Source: Actinomyces sp. B33 (GTDB lineage Bacteria; Actinomycetota; Actinomycetes; Actinomycetales; Actinomycetaceae). From it: a stretch of DNA of 64,000 bases. The stretch is from contig NZ_JAMRYR010000004.1 of assembly GCF_028437565.1 (NCBI RefSeq), positions 62,001-126,000 of the forward strand, read 5' to 3'. Made by a program: the position numbers and the translations under genes. The first letter of the stretch is position 1. Each line of letters opens with the position of its first letter. Below the pieces are notes generated by a model, which was given only the letters and a program-made list of their open reading frames with translations, searched no databases and had not been told where the DNA came from. Shown here piece after piece: positions 54,431-63,424 of this stretch.

Positions 54431-54616
54431 TCCCGGTAGGCCGGGGCCTCCCGCAGCGGCCGGGCCGGCGCCGTCCGCCCCGCCGACCCGGCTCGTGCCG
54501 CGCTCGCCCGGCGCTCCCGCACCGGCGAAGGACGGTCCGTCGCGGCGGGGCCGCTCGCTCGATCCCTTCGATGAGAGGCTCGGGCCCGGACGTCGCGCCC
54601 ATGGCATCCTGAGGGG

Positions 54617-55480
54617 GTGCCCGTACCCGCCCTCGCCGACCGTGTCCCCGCCCAGCTGTTCATCGTCGGCTCCGCCCTCGTCCAATACGTCGGCGCGGCC
54701 ATCGCCGTCGCCGCATTCGCCGCCATCGAACCGGCCTCCGTCGCCTGGTGGCGGGTCGCCACCGGCGCCGTCGTCCTCATGGCCTGGCGGCGCCCCTGGC
54801 GCGACGGCCTGACCCGCCGGGACCTCGCCGCCTCCCTCGTCTTCGGCGTCGTCCTGACCGCCCTGAACTCCACGTTCTACGAGGCCATCGCCCGCCTGCC
54901 CCTGGGCACCGCGGTCTCCCTGGAGTTCCTCGGACCCGTCGCCGTCGCCGTGATCCGCGGCCGGGGGTGGGCGCCGCGCGTCGCCGCCGCCCTCGCCTTC
55001 GCGGGCGTCGCCTCCATCGGGGGACTCGGCCTCGACCTGTCCGACCCAGACACCCTCGTCGGCGTCGCGTGGATCCTCGCGGCGGCGGCCATGTGGGCCG
55101 GGTACATCCTCCTGGGCCAGAAGATCGCCTCCACCCGCTCGGGGATCACCAACCTCGCCCTGGGATGCGCGTTCGGCGCCCTCGTCTACGCGCCGGTCCT
55201 CGGCCCCGGGGCGATGCCGGCGCTGACCAGCCCCCGGCTCTTCGTCATCGTCGTCGCCGTCGGCCTGCTGTCGACCGTCCTGCCGTACTCCCTCGAGGCC
55301 CTCGCGATGGCGCGGCTCAGCGCCCCGACCTTCGCCCTGTTCACCGCGATGCTCCCGGCGACCTCCGCGGTCGTCGGCGCCGTCATGCTCCGTCAGACGC
55401 CGGGAGTCGGAGAGGTCCTCGGCCTCGTCCTGATCTCCGTCGCCGTGTGGATCGCGTCGCGCCCCGAGCCGACCGGGTGA
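54617..55480 (+). CDS. EamA/RhtA-like exporter
   Basis: Inner-membrane transporter of 287 aa with ten hydrophobic segments in two EamA repeats (SVAWWRVATGAVVLM in the first, ATSAVVGAVMLRQTPGVGEV in the second) and ALARLPLGTAVSLEFLGPVA, typical of the RhtA group that exports threonine, homoserine and similar amino acids. The start is GTG 54617 with CATCCT 6 nt upstream. Actual substrate not known. Confidence 0.88.
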   Translation: MPVPALADRVPAQLFIVGSALVQYVGAAIAVAAFAAIEPASVAWWRVATGAVVLMAWRRPWRDGLTRRDLAASLVFGVVLTALNSTFYEAIARLPLGTAVSLEFLGPVAVAVIRGRGWAPRVAAALAFAGVASIGGLGLDLSDPDTLVGVAWILAAAAMWAGYILLGQKIASTRSGITNLALGCAFGALVYAPVLGPGAMPALTSPRLFVIVVAVGLLSTVLPYSLEALAMARLSAPTFALFTAMLPATSAVVGAVMLRQTPGVGEVLGLVLISVAVWIASRPEPTG

Positions 55481-55489
55481 GAGCCGGGA

Positions 55490-57241
55490 TCAGTGGGGCG
55501 CATCGGAGTCGACGACGCGGCCGGCGTCGAGGCGGACGAGGACGTCGCACTGGGCGGCCTCCTGCTGGTAATGGGTGGTGATGAGGATCCCGACGCCGGC
55601 CGAGGAGGCCCTGCGCAGACGCTTCCACAGCATCGCCCGGCTCAGGGAGTCCATGCCCGAGGTCGGCTCGTCGAGGACGAGAAGATCGGGGGAGTGACTG
55701 AGCGCGCAGGTCACGGCCAGCATCCGCCGCGCCCCCAGGGGGAGCGCGGCGACGGGCTCACCCGTGTCGGCGACCCGGATCCGCGCGCCTTTGGGGACGC
55801 CGAATGACTCCTGAACGAAGTCGAGGTTCTCCCGGGGGCTCAACGCCGGGTACAGGCCCAGGGATTGGGCGACGTAGCCGATCCTCCTGCGCGAGCGGCG
55901 AGTGGGCGGGGCGCCGAAGAGCTCGATCGTCCCCCGATCGGGGGAGTCGATCCCCAGGATCAGTCGGATGAGCGTCGATTTGCCCGCGCCGTTGCCGCCG
56001 ATCAGTCCGACGACCCGTCCGGCGGGCACATCGAGGTCGACGTCGTCGAGGGTGGTGAACGAGCCGAATCTTTTCGTCACGGCGCGGCACGAGACCAGCG
56101 GGATCGTCGACGCGGCGCGCGGGCCGGGGCACTCGCCCTCCGGCGCCCCCGACGGGTCGGCATCCTGCGGGGCCAGGCCGGAGCCCGCGTCTTCGAGGGC
56201 CGCGAGGCGCGCGGGGGCATCGGGCCCGTGGGGATCCCGGCGAGGGGCGTCGATCGCCTGGAGGCGCCGGTCGAGGAGGAAGGAGATCGTCGACGATTCG
56301 AGGTCGGCGGCGACTCGGGTCGCGGCGTCGCCGGGTGCGCGGGGGCTCATCGTCGTGCCGTTGTGCGCCCGGTCGGCACGCGCAGCCCCCTCGTGAGCCG
56401 GTGGGCGGGAGGGATCCGGGCTCCCCGGGTGGGGGCGCGGGCCGTCGGGCCCTTCCTGCAGGGCCGGGGCGGTGGGTTGGGCCGGTCGCCATTCGTAGAT
56501 GGTCGTGCCGCGTTGCCAGTGCCGTTCGTCGTCCGGCAGGGGGCTCGTGCCATCGTCGGGGCGGGTCCATAGGGATCCCGGGGTCTGCGCGATGACTGCG
56601 TCCGGCGTCCCGGCGACGAGGAGGCGCCCGGCGTCGAGCAGGAGGACCTGGTCGGTGTCCTCGGCCTCGTCGAGGTAGGTGGTGGCGGCGATGACGGTCG
56701 CGCCCTCGTCCGCGGCCGTGCGCATGAGGCCGGTGAGGGTCGTGCGCGAATCCGGGTCGACACCGGTCGTCGACTCGTCGAGGAGGAGGAGCGCGGGACG
56801 GTGGACGAGGGCCATCGCTGCGCCGAGCTTCTGACGCATCCCGCCGGACAGGTGGGCGCCGATCCGGCCCCTCGCGTCGTCCAGACCGGTGAGGGCGATG
56901 AGCCGATCGATCCGCTCGTCGGCCTTTGGCCCGGACAGGCCCTGGGTGCGGGCGACGAAGCGGAGGTTCTCGGTCACGGACATGTTCGGCCAGACGCCGG
57001 ACGACGCCGGCTGGTAGCCGATGTCGCGGGGGGAGAACCCGGTGACGCCGAGGGCCTGGCGCCGTCGGGGGTGGGCGAGGGCGGACAGCAGCGTCGTCTT
57101 GCCGGCGCCGTCGCCCCCGATCAGGGCGGTGACGGTCCCGGCTCGGAAGTCGGCGCTGAGAGACTCGATGACGGGGCGACCCCCGAATCGGACGGTGGCG
57201 TCGATGAGGCGCAGGCGCGCGCTCGCGGACGGTGCGGTCAT
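55490..57241 (-). CDS. tandem-domain ABC-2 ATPase
   Basis: Two ABC ATPase domains in one 583-aa chain, as in YbhF/RbbA-type exporters. Domain 1 (about 8-220) has GGDGAGKTT, LSGGMRQKLGAAMALV and LLLLDESTTGVDPDSR. After a long, R/P-rich disordered linker (about 235-370) domain 2 has GGNGAGKST and LLVLDEPTSGMD, but its signature reads LPLGARRMLAV instead of LSGGQ-type, so one ATP site is probably degenerate. The ATG overlaps the permease stop (ATGA). Likely drug or lipid efflux under the divergent TetR regulator. Confidence 0.9.
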   Translation of the reverse strand: MTAPSASARLRLIDATVRFGGRPVIESLSADFRAGTVTALIGGDGAGKTTLLSALAHPRRRQALGVTGFSPRDIGYQPASSGVWPNMSVTENLRFVARTQGLSGPKADERIDRLIALTGLDDARGRIGAHLSGGMRQKLGAAMALVHRPALLLLDESTTGVDPDSRTTLTGLMRTAADEGATVIAATTYLDEAEDTDQVLLLDAGRLLVAGTPDAVIAQTPGSLWTRPDDGTSPLPDDERHWQRGTTIYEWRPAQPTAPALQEGPDGPRPHPGSPDPSRPPAHEGAARADRAHNGTTMSPRAPGDAATRVAADLESSTISFLLDRRLQAIDAPRRDPHGPDAPARLAALEDAGSGLAPQDADPSGAPEGECPGPRAASTIPLVSCRAVTKRFGSFTTLDDVDLDVPAGRVVGLIGGNGAGKSTLIRLILGIDSPDRGTIELFGAPPTRRSRRRIGYVAQSLGLYPALSPRENLDFVQESFGVPKGARIRVADTGEPVAALPLGARRMLAVTCALSHSPDLLVLDEPTSGMDSLSRAMLWKRLRRASSAGVGILITTHYQQEAAQCDVLVRLDAGRVVDSDAPH

Positions 57242-58605
57242 CGCATGGCTCCGCCGTGTCGAAGGGAGACGGCCATGCGGGCCGTGGCCGTTCCGAAGAC
57301 GGCGGCGGCGAAACAGGTCAGGACGGCGAGCGGCACGAGGATCTGCTCGAAGGACGCGCCTGTGAGGAAGATCGTGTTGGCGGCCTTGTAGAACCAGGTT
57401 AACGGCAGGCAGTATCCGATCCATCGGACGCTCATCGGCATGTTCTCCAGGGGGAAGATGAATCCGGAGAGGATGGTCTGGGGGATCATCACCATGATCG
57501 ACATCTGGATCGCCTGCCCGGTGGTGCGCGACGCGGAGGACACGAGGATGCCCAGGCCCAGGACGACGAAGACGAAGACCAGGGAGAGGAGGGCGAATGC
57601 CCAGATGCTCCCGGTGAAGGGGACGCGGAAGAGTCGGGTGCCGAGCGCCGTGATGAGGCCGGCGTCGAGGAGGGCGATGAGGAAGTAGGGGACGACCTTG
57701 CCGAGGATGATCGACGCGGGACTCAGGGGCATGACGGCGAGTTGTTCGAGGGTGCCGGCTTCGCGCTCGCGGACGAGGCCAATGGCGGTGACGATCGTGC
57801 CGATGAAGGTGAGGATCAGGCCGATGAGCCCGGGGATCATCACCCAGGAGGTCTTCAGGTCGGGGTTGAAGGCGATGGTGACGACGGAGTCGGCGTCGAG
57901 GGCGCTGAGGTCGAGGGCGGAGGCGTCGGGCGGGTCGGGCGGCGATGGGAGGGAGAGGGCGGGGTCGCCGATGGTCGCGAGGGCATCGGACAGCTCCGCT
58001 GCTGCGTCGCGCAGGGCGGTGGGGTCGGCACTGCCGTTGAGGGCGGCGTCGGCGGTTTCGCGCAGTGCCGATGCGCGCCAGGAGAGCAGGTCGAGGGCCT
58101 GAGCGGCGTCGGAGAGGCCGGTGCTTGCCCGCTGCGCTGCGTCATGCGCGGAGGACAGGTCGGCGCGCAGGTCCTCGACGCGCGTCCTGATGTCCTCGGA
58201 GAGGACTCTCATCCAGGTGGCGTTGGCCGCTTGGGCGGAGAAGAGTTTCGAGCCGTCGGTCCAGACGCGGGTGCGCGCGGTCAGGGGCTGCGATCGGTCG
58301 GAGCTGATCGCCCGGATGACGGTGGGGTGCTCACCGGATCTGAGGATGTGGAGGATCTCCTCGTCGCTGGGGTCGTCGGAGCTGACCTCCAGGCGGAGCT
58401 GGTCGGCGGCGATCGGGTTGTCGTCGAGTTCTGCGGCGATGTCGAGGGCGGCCGGGCCGACGACGAGGGCCGGGGATGCCTCGACGGTGAAGTTCGCGGC
58501 GTAGCCGAAGATCGTCAACAGGAGGATCGGCAGGGCGACGAGGAGAACGAGGGTGCGCCGGTCGCGTGCGAGTTCCCGGAATTCCTTGATGATCATCGCT
58601 TTCAT
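57238..58605 (-). CDS. ABC-2 efflux permease (YbhS/R-like)
   Basis: Permease of 455 aa: one N-terminal helix (about 20-40), a large extracytoplasmic domain of about 215 residues (with an alanine-rich helical stretch near 140-215), then five helices with GLVREREAGTLEQLAVMPLS, the ABC-2 family signature. ATG 58603-58605 has TAGGAT 8 nt upstream. The palindrome at 58621-58638 overlaps its promoter region. Confidence 0.9.
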   Translation of the reverse strand: MKAMIIKEFRELARDRRTLVLLVALPILLLTIFGYAANFTVEASPALVVGPAALDIAAELDDNPIAADQLRLEVSSDDPSDEEILHILRSGEHPTVIRAISSDRSQPLTARTRVWTDGSKLFSAQAANATWMRVLSEDIRTRVEDLRADLSSAHDAAQRASTGLSDAAQALDLLSWRASALRETADAALNGSADPTALRDAAAELSDALATIGDPALSLPSPPDPPDASALDLSALDADSVVTIAFNPDLKTSWVMIPGLIGLILTFIGTIVTAIGLVREREAGTLEQLAVMPLSPASIILGKVVPYFLIALLDAGLITALGTRLFRVPFTGSIWAFALLSLVFVFVVLGLGILVSSASRTTGQAIQMSIMVMIPQTILSGFIFPLENMPMSVRWIGYCLPLTWFYKAANTIFLTGASFEQILVPLAVLTCFAAAVFGTATARMAVSLRHGGAMR

Positions 58606-58620
58606 GAGGCCACATCCTAT

Positions 58621-58638
58621 TTTCGCCAAATGACGAAA
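58621..58638. promoter_or_regulatory. TetR-type operator between divergent genes
   Basis: TTTCGCCA and TGACGAAA are inverted half-sites with one mismatch around a 2-nt centre. The site lies between the ABC-2 permease and the TetR gene and just upstream of the TAGGAT element of the permease. Confidence 0.65.
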
Positions 58639-58738
58639 CTGACGGTAGCATAGGCTGTTCCCCAGAGGAAGAGGCGGCCAACGATCACGCCGATCGACTC
58701 CGATCCGAGCCCGGCCCCTCCCGTGGGAAGGAGAGGCA

Positions 58739-59395
58739 ATGACCCCCTCGACGAGCGGCGAAACCCGCAAGCGGGGCCCTAGAGGCGACATCGCCGACGC
58801 CCGGGAGGCGATCCTCGACGCCGCCCTTGCCGAGTTTTCCGAACGGGGTTTCGAATCCGCGACGACCCGGCGCATCGCCGAGCGCGCCGGCGTGGCCCCG
58901 CGCCTGATCCACTACTACTTCGGGACCAAGAGCGATCTGGCCCGCGCCTGCATGGTCGCCGCCTTCGACGCCTCGCCCCTGCCCCGGATGCTCGACGACG
59001 GGGTCATCGGGGGGCGCAGCGTCGGGCAGCGCTACATCCGCGCCGTCCTCGACCTCCTTGAGCATCCTCGGATAGGCCCCGCCTACATCACCCTTCTGCG
59101 GTCGATCGGGACGCATGAGGAGTCCAGGAGGATCCTCCTCGATTTCGTCGTCGGCCTCCTGGGCCGCGTCGGCGCAGGTGAGGCCGATCGATCGGCGGGA
59201 CTGCGGATGTCCCTCATGGGGTCGCAGATCCTCGGCCTCATCTTCACGCGGTACATCCTCCAGTACGGGCCCCTCGCCGAGGCCGAGCCCGACGATCTCG
59301 CCCGCCTCGTCGGCCCCGTGATCGACCGCTACCTCTCCTTGGAACCCCCGGGGCCGACCGGCGCCCCGCCCCCTGCGGGCCCATCCCCGGCATGA
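58739..59395 (+). CDS. TetR family regulator of the ABC-2 system
   Basis: Regulator of 218 aa. The helix-turn-helix (about 20-65) is clear: AILDAALAEFSERGFESATT, RRIAERAGVAPRLIHYYFGT. The C-terminal domain binds an unknown ligand, and the tail is proline-rich. AAGGAG precedes the ATG. Being divergent from the ABC-2 operon with a palindrome between them, it most likely represses that operon and itself. Confidence 0.9.
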   Translation: MTPSTSGETRKRGPRGDIADAREAILDAALAEFSERGFESATTRRIAERAGVAPRLIHYYFGTKSDLARACMVAAFDASPLPRMLDDGVIGGRSVGQRYIRAVLDLLEHPRIGPAYITLLRSIGTHEESRRILLDFVVGLLGRVGAGEADRSAGLRMSLMGSQILGLIFTRYILQYGPLAEAEPDDLARLVGPVIDRYLSLEPPGPTGAPPPAGPSPA

Positions 59396-59432
59396 TCCCC
59401 GGGCCGGCTCCCCCGATGCCGGCGACGAGGGC

Positions 59433-60719
59433 TCACGCCCCGATCTCCCCGGGGGCCCCGGGCCCCTCCGGCCCGGGCAGCCGCCCCATCCGCGCGAGGA
59501 TCGCGAAGGACAGCCACGCGCCGACGATGCCGACGATCATCACGCACACCATGGGGACCGCCGTCACCGCGCCCCCCGAAGTCGCCAGCGGCGAGGCGAG
59601 CCCGTTGGCCAGCGACTGAACGAGCCCCTGGACGGCCGACGCCGTGCCCGCGTGCTCGCGGGCGTGCCCCAGGGACAGCGCCCCGGAGTTGCCGAAGATG
59701 AACGAGGTCGCCGTCATGATCATCGCGAAGCCGAGCTCGGTGGCGAGGAGGGACTGGTCCAGGGCGAAGGTCGCCACGGCGAGGACCGCGACGCCCCCGG
59801 CCGCCAGCGACAGGCCGAAGACGATGAGCGAGCGCGGCTCGAAGCGCCCGATCAGGCGGATATTGACCAGGGCCATGAGGGTCGACAGCAGCGCGTTCGC
59901 GGCGAACACCCACGAGAAGGCGAGGGGGGACAGACCGAGCTGCTGCTGGAACACGTAGGTCGCGTTCGCGATGTAGCCGAACATCGTGAAGCCGACGAAC
60001 ACGTTCGTCGCCATGAACGCGACGAACCCGCGGATCCGCATCACCCGCCCGAGGCCGTGGAAGAAGCGGGGCAGGCCGCCGCTGTGGCGGCGCTCGGGCG
60101 GCAAAGACTCGGGCGCCCAGCGCCACGCGGCCGCCGACATGACGAGGGTGAAGGCGGCGAGGCACCAGAAGACGGCGCGCCACGGCCAATGGGTGACGAT
60201 GAGCCCGCCCGCGATGGGCGCGAGCATCGGCGCGAACCCGCCGATCGCCTGGAGGAGCGACATGGTTCGGGCCAGGACGTTGCCGTGGGCGACGTCGACG
60301 AGGATCGCGCGGCCCACGGCGGCGGCGACCCCGCCGCCGAACCCCTGGAAGAAGCGCCCGACGAGGATGAGCCCGATCGTCGGGGACAGAGCGCAGGCGA
60401 TGGACCCGGCGAGGGCGAGGATCCCCCCGGCGATCATCGGGCGCCGCCGCCCGATCTGGTCGGAGACAGCGCCCCCGACGATCTGCCCGGAGCCGAATCC
60501 GAGGAAGAAGGTCGTCAGGGTCAGGCCCACGACCGCGGAGGTCGTCGCCAGTTCGCTCGTCATCTGCGGGAACGCCGGCGCGTACATGTCGGTCGACAGG
60601 GGCGGGACGGCGTTCTGCAGGGCGAGGGTGATGAGGAGGGCCGCGGTGACGGCGATCCCGGCGGGCCGGGGGGTCGGGAACTGGTCGTTCGGATCGGGGG
60701 TGGAGTCGGGGCGGCTCAT
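59433..60719 (-). CDS. Bcr/CflA-type MFS drug efflux transporter
   Basis: Proton-driven efflux protein of 428 aa with twelve helices. The DHA1 Bcr/CflA signatures are present: PLSTDMYAPAFPQM in helix 1, GGAVSDQIGRRRPMIAGG in loop 2-3 and FFQGFGGGVAAAVGRAILVD in helix 4-5. It converges on the TetR gene with a 37-nt gap. Ribosome site weak. Substrate unknown. Confidence 0.92.
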   Translation of the reverse strand: MSRPDSTPDPNDQFPTPRPAGIAVTAALLITLALQNAVPPLSTDMYAPAFPQMTSELATTSAVVGLTLTTFFLGFGSGQIVGGAVSDQIGRRRPMIAGGILALAGSIACALSPTIGLILVGRFFQGFGGGVAAAVGRAILVDVAHGNVLARTMSLLQAIGGFAPMLAPIAGGLIVTHWPWRAVFWCLAAFTLVMSAAAWRWAPESLPPERRHSGGLPRFFHGLGRVMRIRGFVAFMATNVFVGFTMFGYIANATYVFQQQLGLSPLAFSWVFAANALLSTLMALVNIRLIGRFEPRSLIVFGLSLAAGGVAVLAVATFALDQSLLATELGFAMIMTATSFIFGNSGALSLGHAREHAGTASAVQGLVQSLANGLASPLATSGGAVTAVPMVCVMIVGIVGAWLSFAILARMGRLPGPEGPGAPGEIGA

Positions 60720-60944
60720 CGGTTTCTTTCGGATGCTCGCGTCGGCCCCTGGGGCCTGCCGATCCGACGCGTCGCGGCCGCGCCGACGACATCGTGGACC
60801 ACATGAGGGGATGCCCCCAGGATACGCCGGGGCGCCGTCGCGGCGGGGCCCCGGTCCGCGTGAGATTCCTTGCGGGGCGCCTCGCGCGGGAAGATCCCCG
60901 CCCCCGATCGGGGGCGGGTCCTGCCCGGGGCGCGCGGAGCGCGA

Positions 60945-63101
60945 TCAGCCGGCGAGGCGGTCGGCGGCCTCCTCGACGGCGGCGCGGTCGGGGCACGTGG
61001 CCGGGCCGATCCGGGTGGCCGCCAGGGCGCCGGCGCAGTTGGCCAGGAGGAGGGCCCGATCGAGCGGGGTCCGCTCGACGAGGCAGGCGGCGAGGGCCCC
61101 GGAGTGGGCGTCGCCGGAGCCGTTCGTGTCGACCGCGTCGACGCGCGGCGTGGGGATGTGGACGAGCGGGGACGCGGGCTCGGCGTACCAGGCCCCGGAG
61201 GCCCCGGCGCGCACGACGACGGGGCCGCAGAGCCGATCGGCCAACGCCCGGGCCGCGTCGGCGGGCCCGGTCCCCGGAGCGGCGCCCGAGAGGAGCAGGC
61301 GCTCGACGAGGATCCCCGCCTCCCGCTCGTTCATCGACCACAGGGGGTCGAGCGCCCCGAGGGCGAGGAGCGCGTCGAGGGGGACGTCGCCGACCACGGG
61401 GGACACGTCGACGACGACGCGGACCCCCGGGGGCGCTCCCGCGGCGGCGAAGCGCCGCAGCGCCTCGATGTTCGACGGGTGGGCGAGCGCGTAGCCGTCG
61501 ATGTGGACGACGTCGCCGGGGCGCAGGCGCTCGCGCGAGTAGTCGGCCCACGCGTCCGCGGGGACGCGGGTCTCGGCGCCGCGCGTCGACACGAAGGTCC
61601 GCTCGCCCTGGTCGTCGGTCAGGGCCACGCAGTAGCCGGAGTCGACGCCGTCGACCCGCGGGCCCGCGTCCTCGACGCCCGCGTCGGCGAGGGCCCGGGT
61701 GATGATCGACGCGAAGCCGCCGTCGCCGACCGCCGACAGGCTGACGGCCGGGGCCCCCATCCGACGGGCGGCGACGAGCGCGTTGTAGCCGCCGCCGGCG
61801 TGCATCCCGGCGTCCTCGGCGAAGACGTCGCCCCCGGGGTCGGGGAGGCGGTCCAGGCGCAGGGCGAGGTCGACGATCACCTGACCGAGGAGGACGACCC
61901 GGCCCCCGCCGCCTCTCGCGGCGTCGCCGTCGGCCGGGGGAGCCGGCGCGGGGGAGGGGATCGGCGCGCCGACGACGGGGGGCGACGGGGATCCGTGGGA
62001 GGGGCCGGGCGCCGAGCGGCGCCGCAGGGCCAGGAGGGATGCGGCCCGTTCGCTCAGGTCGAGCCCGTTGACGGACTCGACGAGGCCGATGGCCCCGCCG
62101 TCGGCCCCCGCGGGGGTCGAGGCGTCGAGGGCGGCGAAGGCCCCGGGGCCCAGGCAGGAGCCGAGGACGGCGCCGGCGATCGCCCCGATCGTGTCCGTGT
62201 CCCCGCCGAGGTTCGCCGCCCCGAGGAGCGCGTCCACGGGGGAGGAGGCGTAGCGGCGGGCCAGGGCGAAAGCCGCGGGGATCGACTCGCACGCGTCGAC
62301 GGAGGTGCCGATCAGCGCGCGGACCCGTTCGAGGAAGCGCTCGCGGGCCGCGGCCTCGTCGCCCCGCTCCTCGTCGTCGCGGGCGAGATCGAGCGCCATT
62401 CGGGTCCGCGCCAGGACATCGGCGTGCTCGTTCCACGCGCCCTCGTCGTCCCGGGAGGAGACGAGGGCGACGGCTCCGGAGAGGGCCTCGTCGACCTCGG
62501 CCCCGTCGACCCCCAGGGACACGGCGGAGGCGACGAGGCCTGCGGCCTGGAATCCCTGTCGGGTCGCATGGGTGACCCGGCACGACTCCCACACCCGTGC
62601 GAAGAGGAGGTCGGGGTCGTCGGCGGGGGTCGCGATCCCGACGGGGCAGACCCGCATGGCGGCGCCGTTGGTGGCCCCCGTGGTCCCCGTCGTCGTCGGG
62701 TCGGCCCCTGCGCGCACGCGTTCGAGCGCGGATTTCGTCGAGGGGCCGAGGAGGTCGAGGCTGCCGCGCCGGATCATGTCGTCCTCCCAGGCGAGGAGCG
62801 CGGAGGCGAGGTCCATCGGGTCGATCCGGCCGTCGCCGTCGATGAGGAGGTCGGCGATGAGGAGGGCCTGCTCGGTGTCGTCGGTGACGGAGCCCGCGGG
62901 CATGCCCGGCGCGTAGGGCTGGTTCGGCGAGGCGGCGGTCAGTCCGGTGATGCGCCCGTAGTCGGTGTCGATCTGCTCGGGGGACATCGCTTGGGTCGGC
63001 ATGCCCAGGGCGTCTCCCAGGGCGAGGCCGACGAGGGCGCCGCGGGCGCGGTCAAGACTCTCGCGGGACGGGGTCGTCGATGCGGGGGGAGAAGGGATCA
63101 T
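60945..63101 (-). CDS. fusion of ADP-ribosylglycohydrolase and PfkB sugar kinase
   Basis: A 718-aa protein in two parts. The N-terminal part (about 1-345) is an ADP-ribosylglycohydrolase (DraG/YegU type) with metal-binding GSVTDDTEQ and NLGGDTDTIGAIAGAVLGS, and a substrate-side NGAAMRV. A flexible G/P/A linker leads to a ribokinase-like PfkB domain (about 380-718) with GGGYNALVAARRMGA and the catalytic DTNGSGDAHSGAL. In E. coli these activities are separate neighbours (yegU, yegV) next to a nucleoside transporter and GntR regulator, so a ribosyl-compound catabolic role is likely. ATG 63101 lies 6 nt after TAGCAT; a GTG at 63107 is the alternative start. Confidence 0.88.
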   Translation of the reverse strand: MIPSPPASTTPSRESLDRARGALVGLALGDALGMPTQAMSPEQIDTDYGRITGLTAASPNQPYAPGMPAGSVTDDTEQALLIADLLIDGDGRIDPMDLASALLAWEDDMIRRGSLDLLGPSTKSALERVRAGADPTTTGTTGATNGAAMRVCPVGIATPADDPDLLFARVWESCRVTHATRQGFQAAGLVASAVSLGVDGAEVDEALSGAVALVSSRDDEGAWNEHADVLARTRMALDLARDDEERGDEAAARERFLERVRALIGTSVDACESIPAAFALARRYASSPVDALLGAANLGGDTDTIGAIAGAVLGSCLGPGAFAALDASTPAGADGGAIGLVESVNGLDLSERAASLLALRRRSAPGPSHGSPSPPVVGAPIPSPAPAPPADGDAARGGGGRVVLLGQVIVDLALRLDRLPDPGGDVFAEDAGMHAGGGYNALVAARRMGAPAVSLSAVGDGGFASIITRALADAGVEDAGPRVDGVDSGYCVALTDDQGERTFVSTRGAETRVPADAWADYSRERLRPGDVVHIDGYALAHPSNIEALRRFAAAGAPPGVRVVVDVSPVVGDVPLDALLALGALDPLWSMNEREAGILVERLLLSGAAPGTGPADAARALADRLCGPVVVRAGASGAWYAEPASPLVHIPTPRVDAVDTNGSGDAHSGALAACLVERTPLDRALLLANCAGALAATRIGPATCPDRAAVEEAADRLAG

Positions 63102-63424
63102 GCGCACATGCTAGGCGGGAGTGGACGGCCGGTGGGGGAGCGGGGGAGTCCGTCGGCGGAAGGCGTCGAAGGCGCCCTTGCTTCGGGTGGTCGGTGAGGG
63201 AGTGGAGGACCCCTCTTCGCTCCCGTTCCGCGCCGGCGATGTCACTCGATCCGTTCGCGGCCGGCAGAGGGGCAGTCGTAGCGGCCGCGCGCCCCGGGCC
63301 CTGTCTCGAAGTTGCCGGAGTCGCCGGTGGGGCTTGCCCTCGACAAAAAAATAGCTATCATATTGATATCGCCGAGGCGATGGACGCGAGTGCAGACCCC
63401 GCGGGCCTCGGCAAGGAGGTTCCG
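63102..63424. promoter_or_regulatory. gap with an AT-rich control region of the SPFH gene
   Basis: No gene is seen. The right part holds a striking AT-rich patch: TTGCCC (63334-63339), 16 nt, TATCAT (63356-63361) as a promoter, and the 13-bp palindrome TATCATATTGATA (63356-63368) over the -10, a likely operator. Confidence 0.55.
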
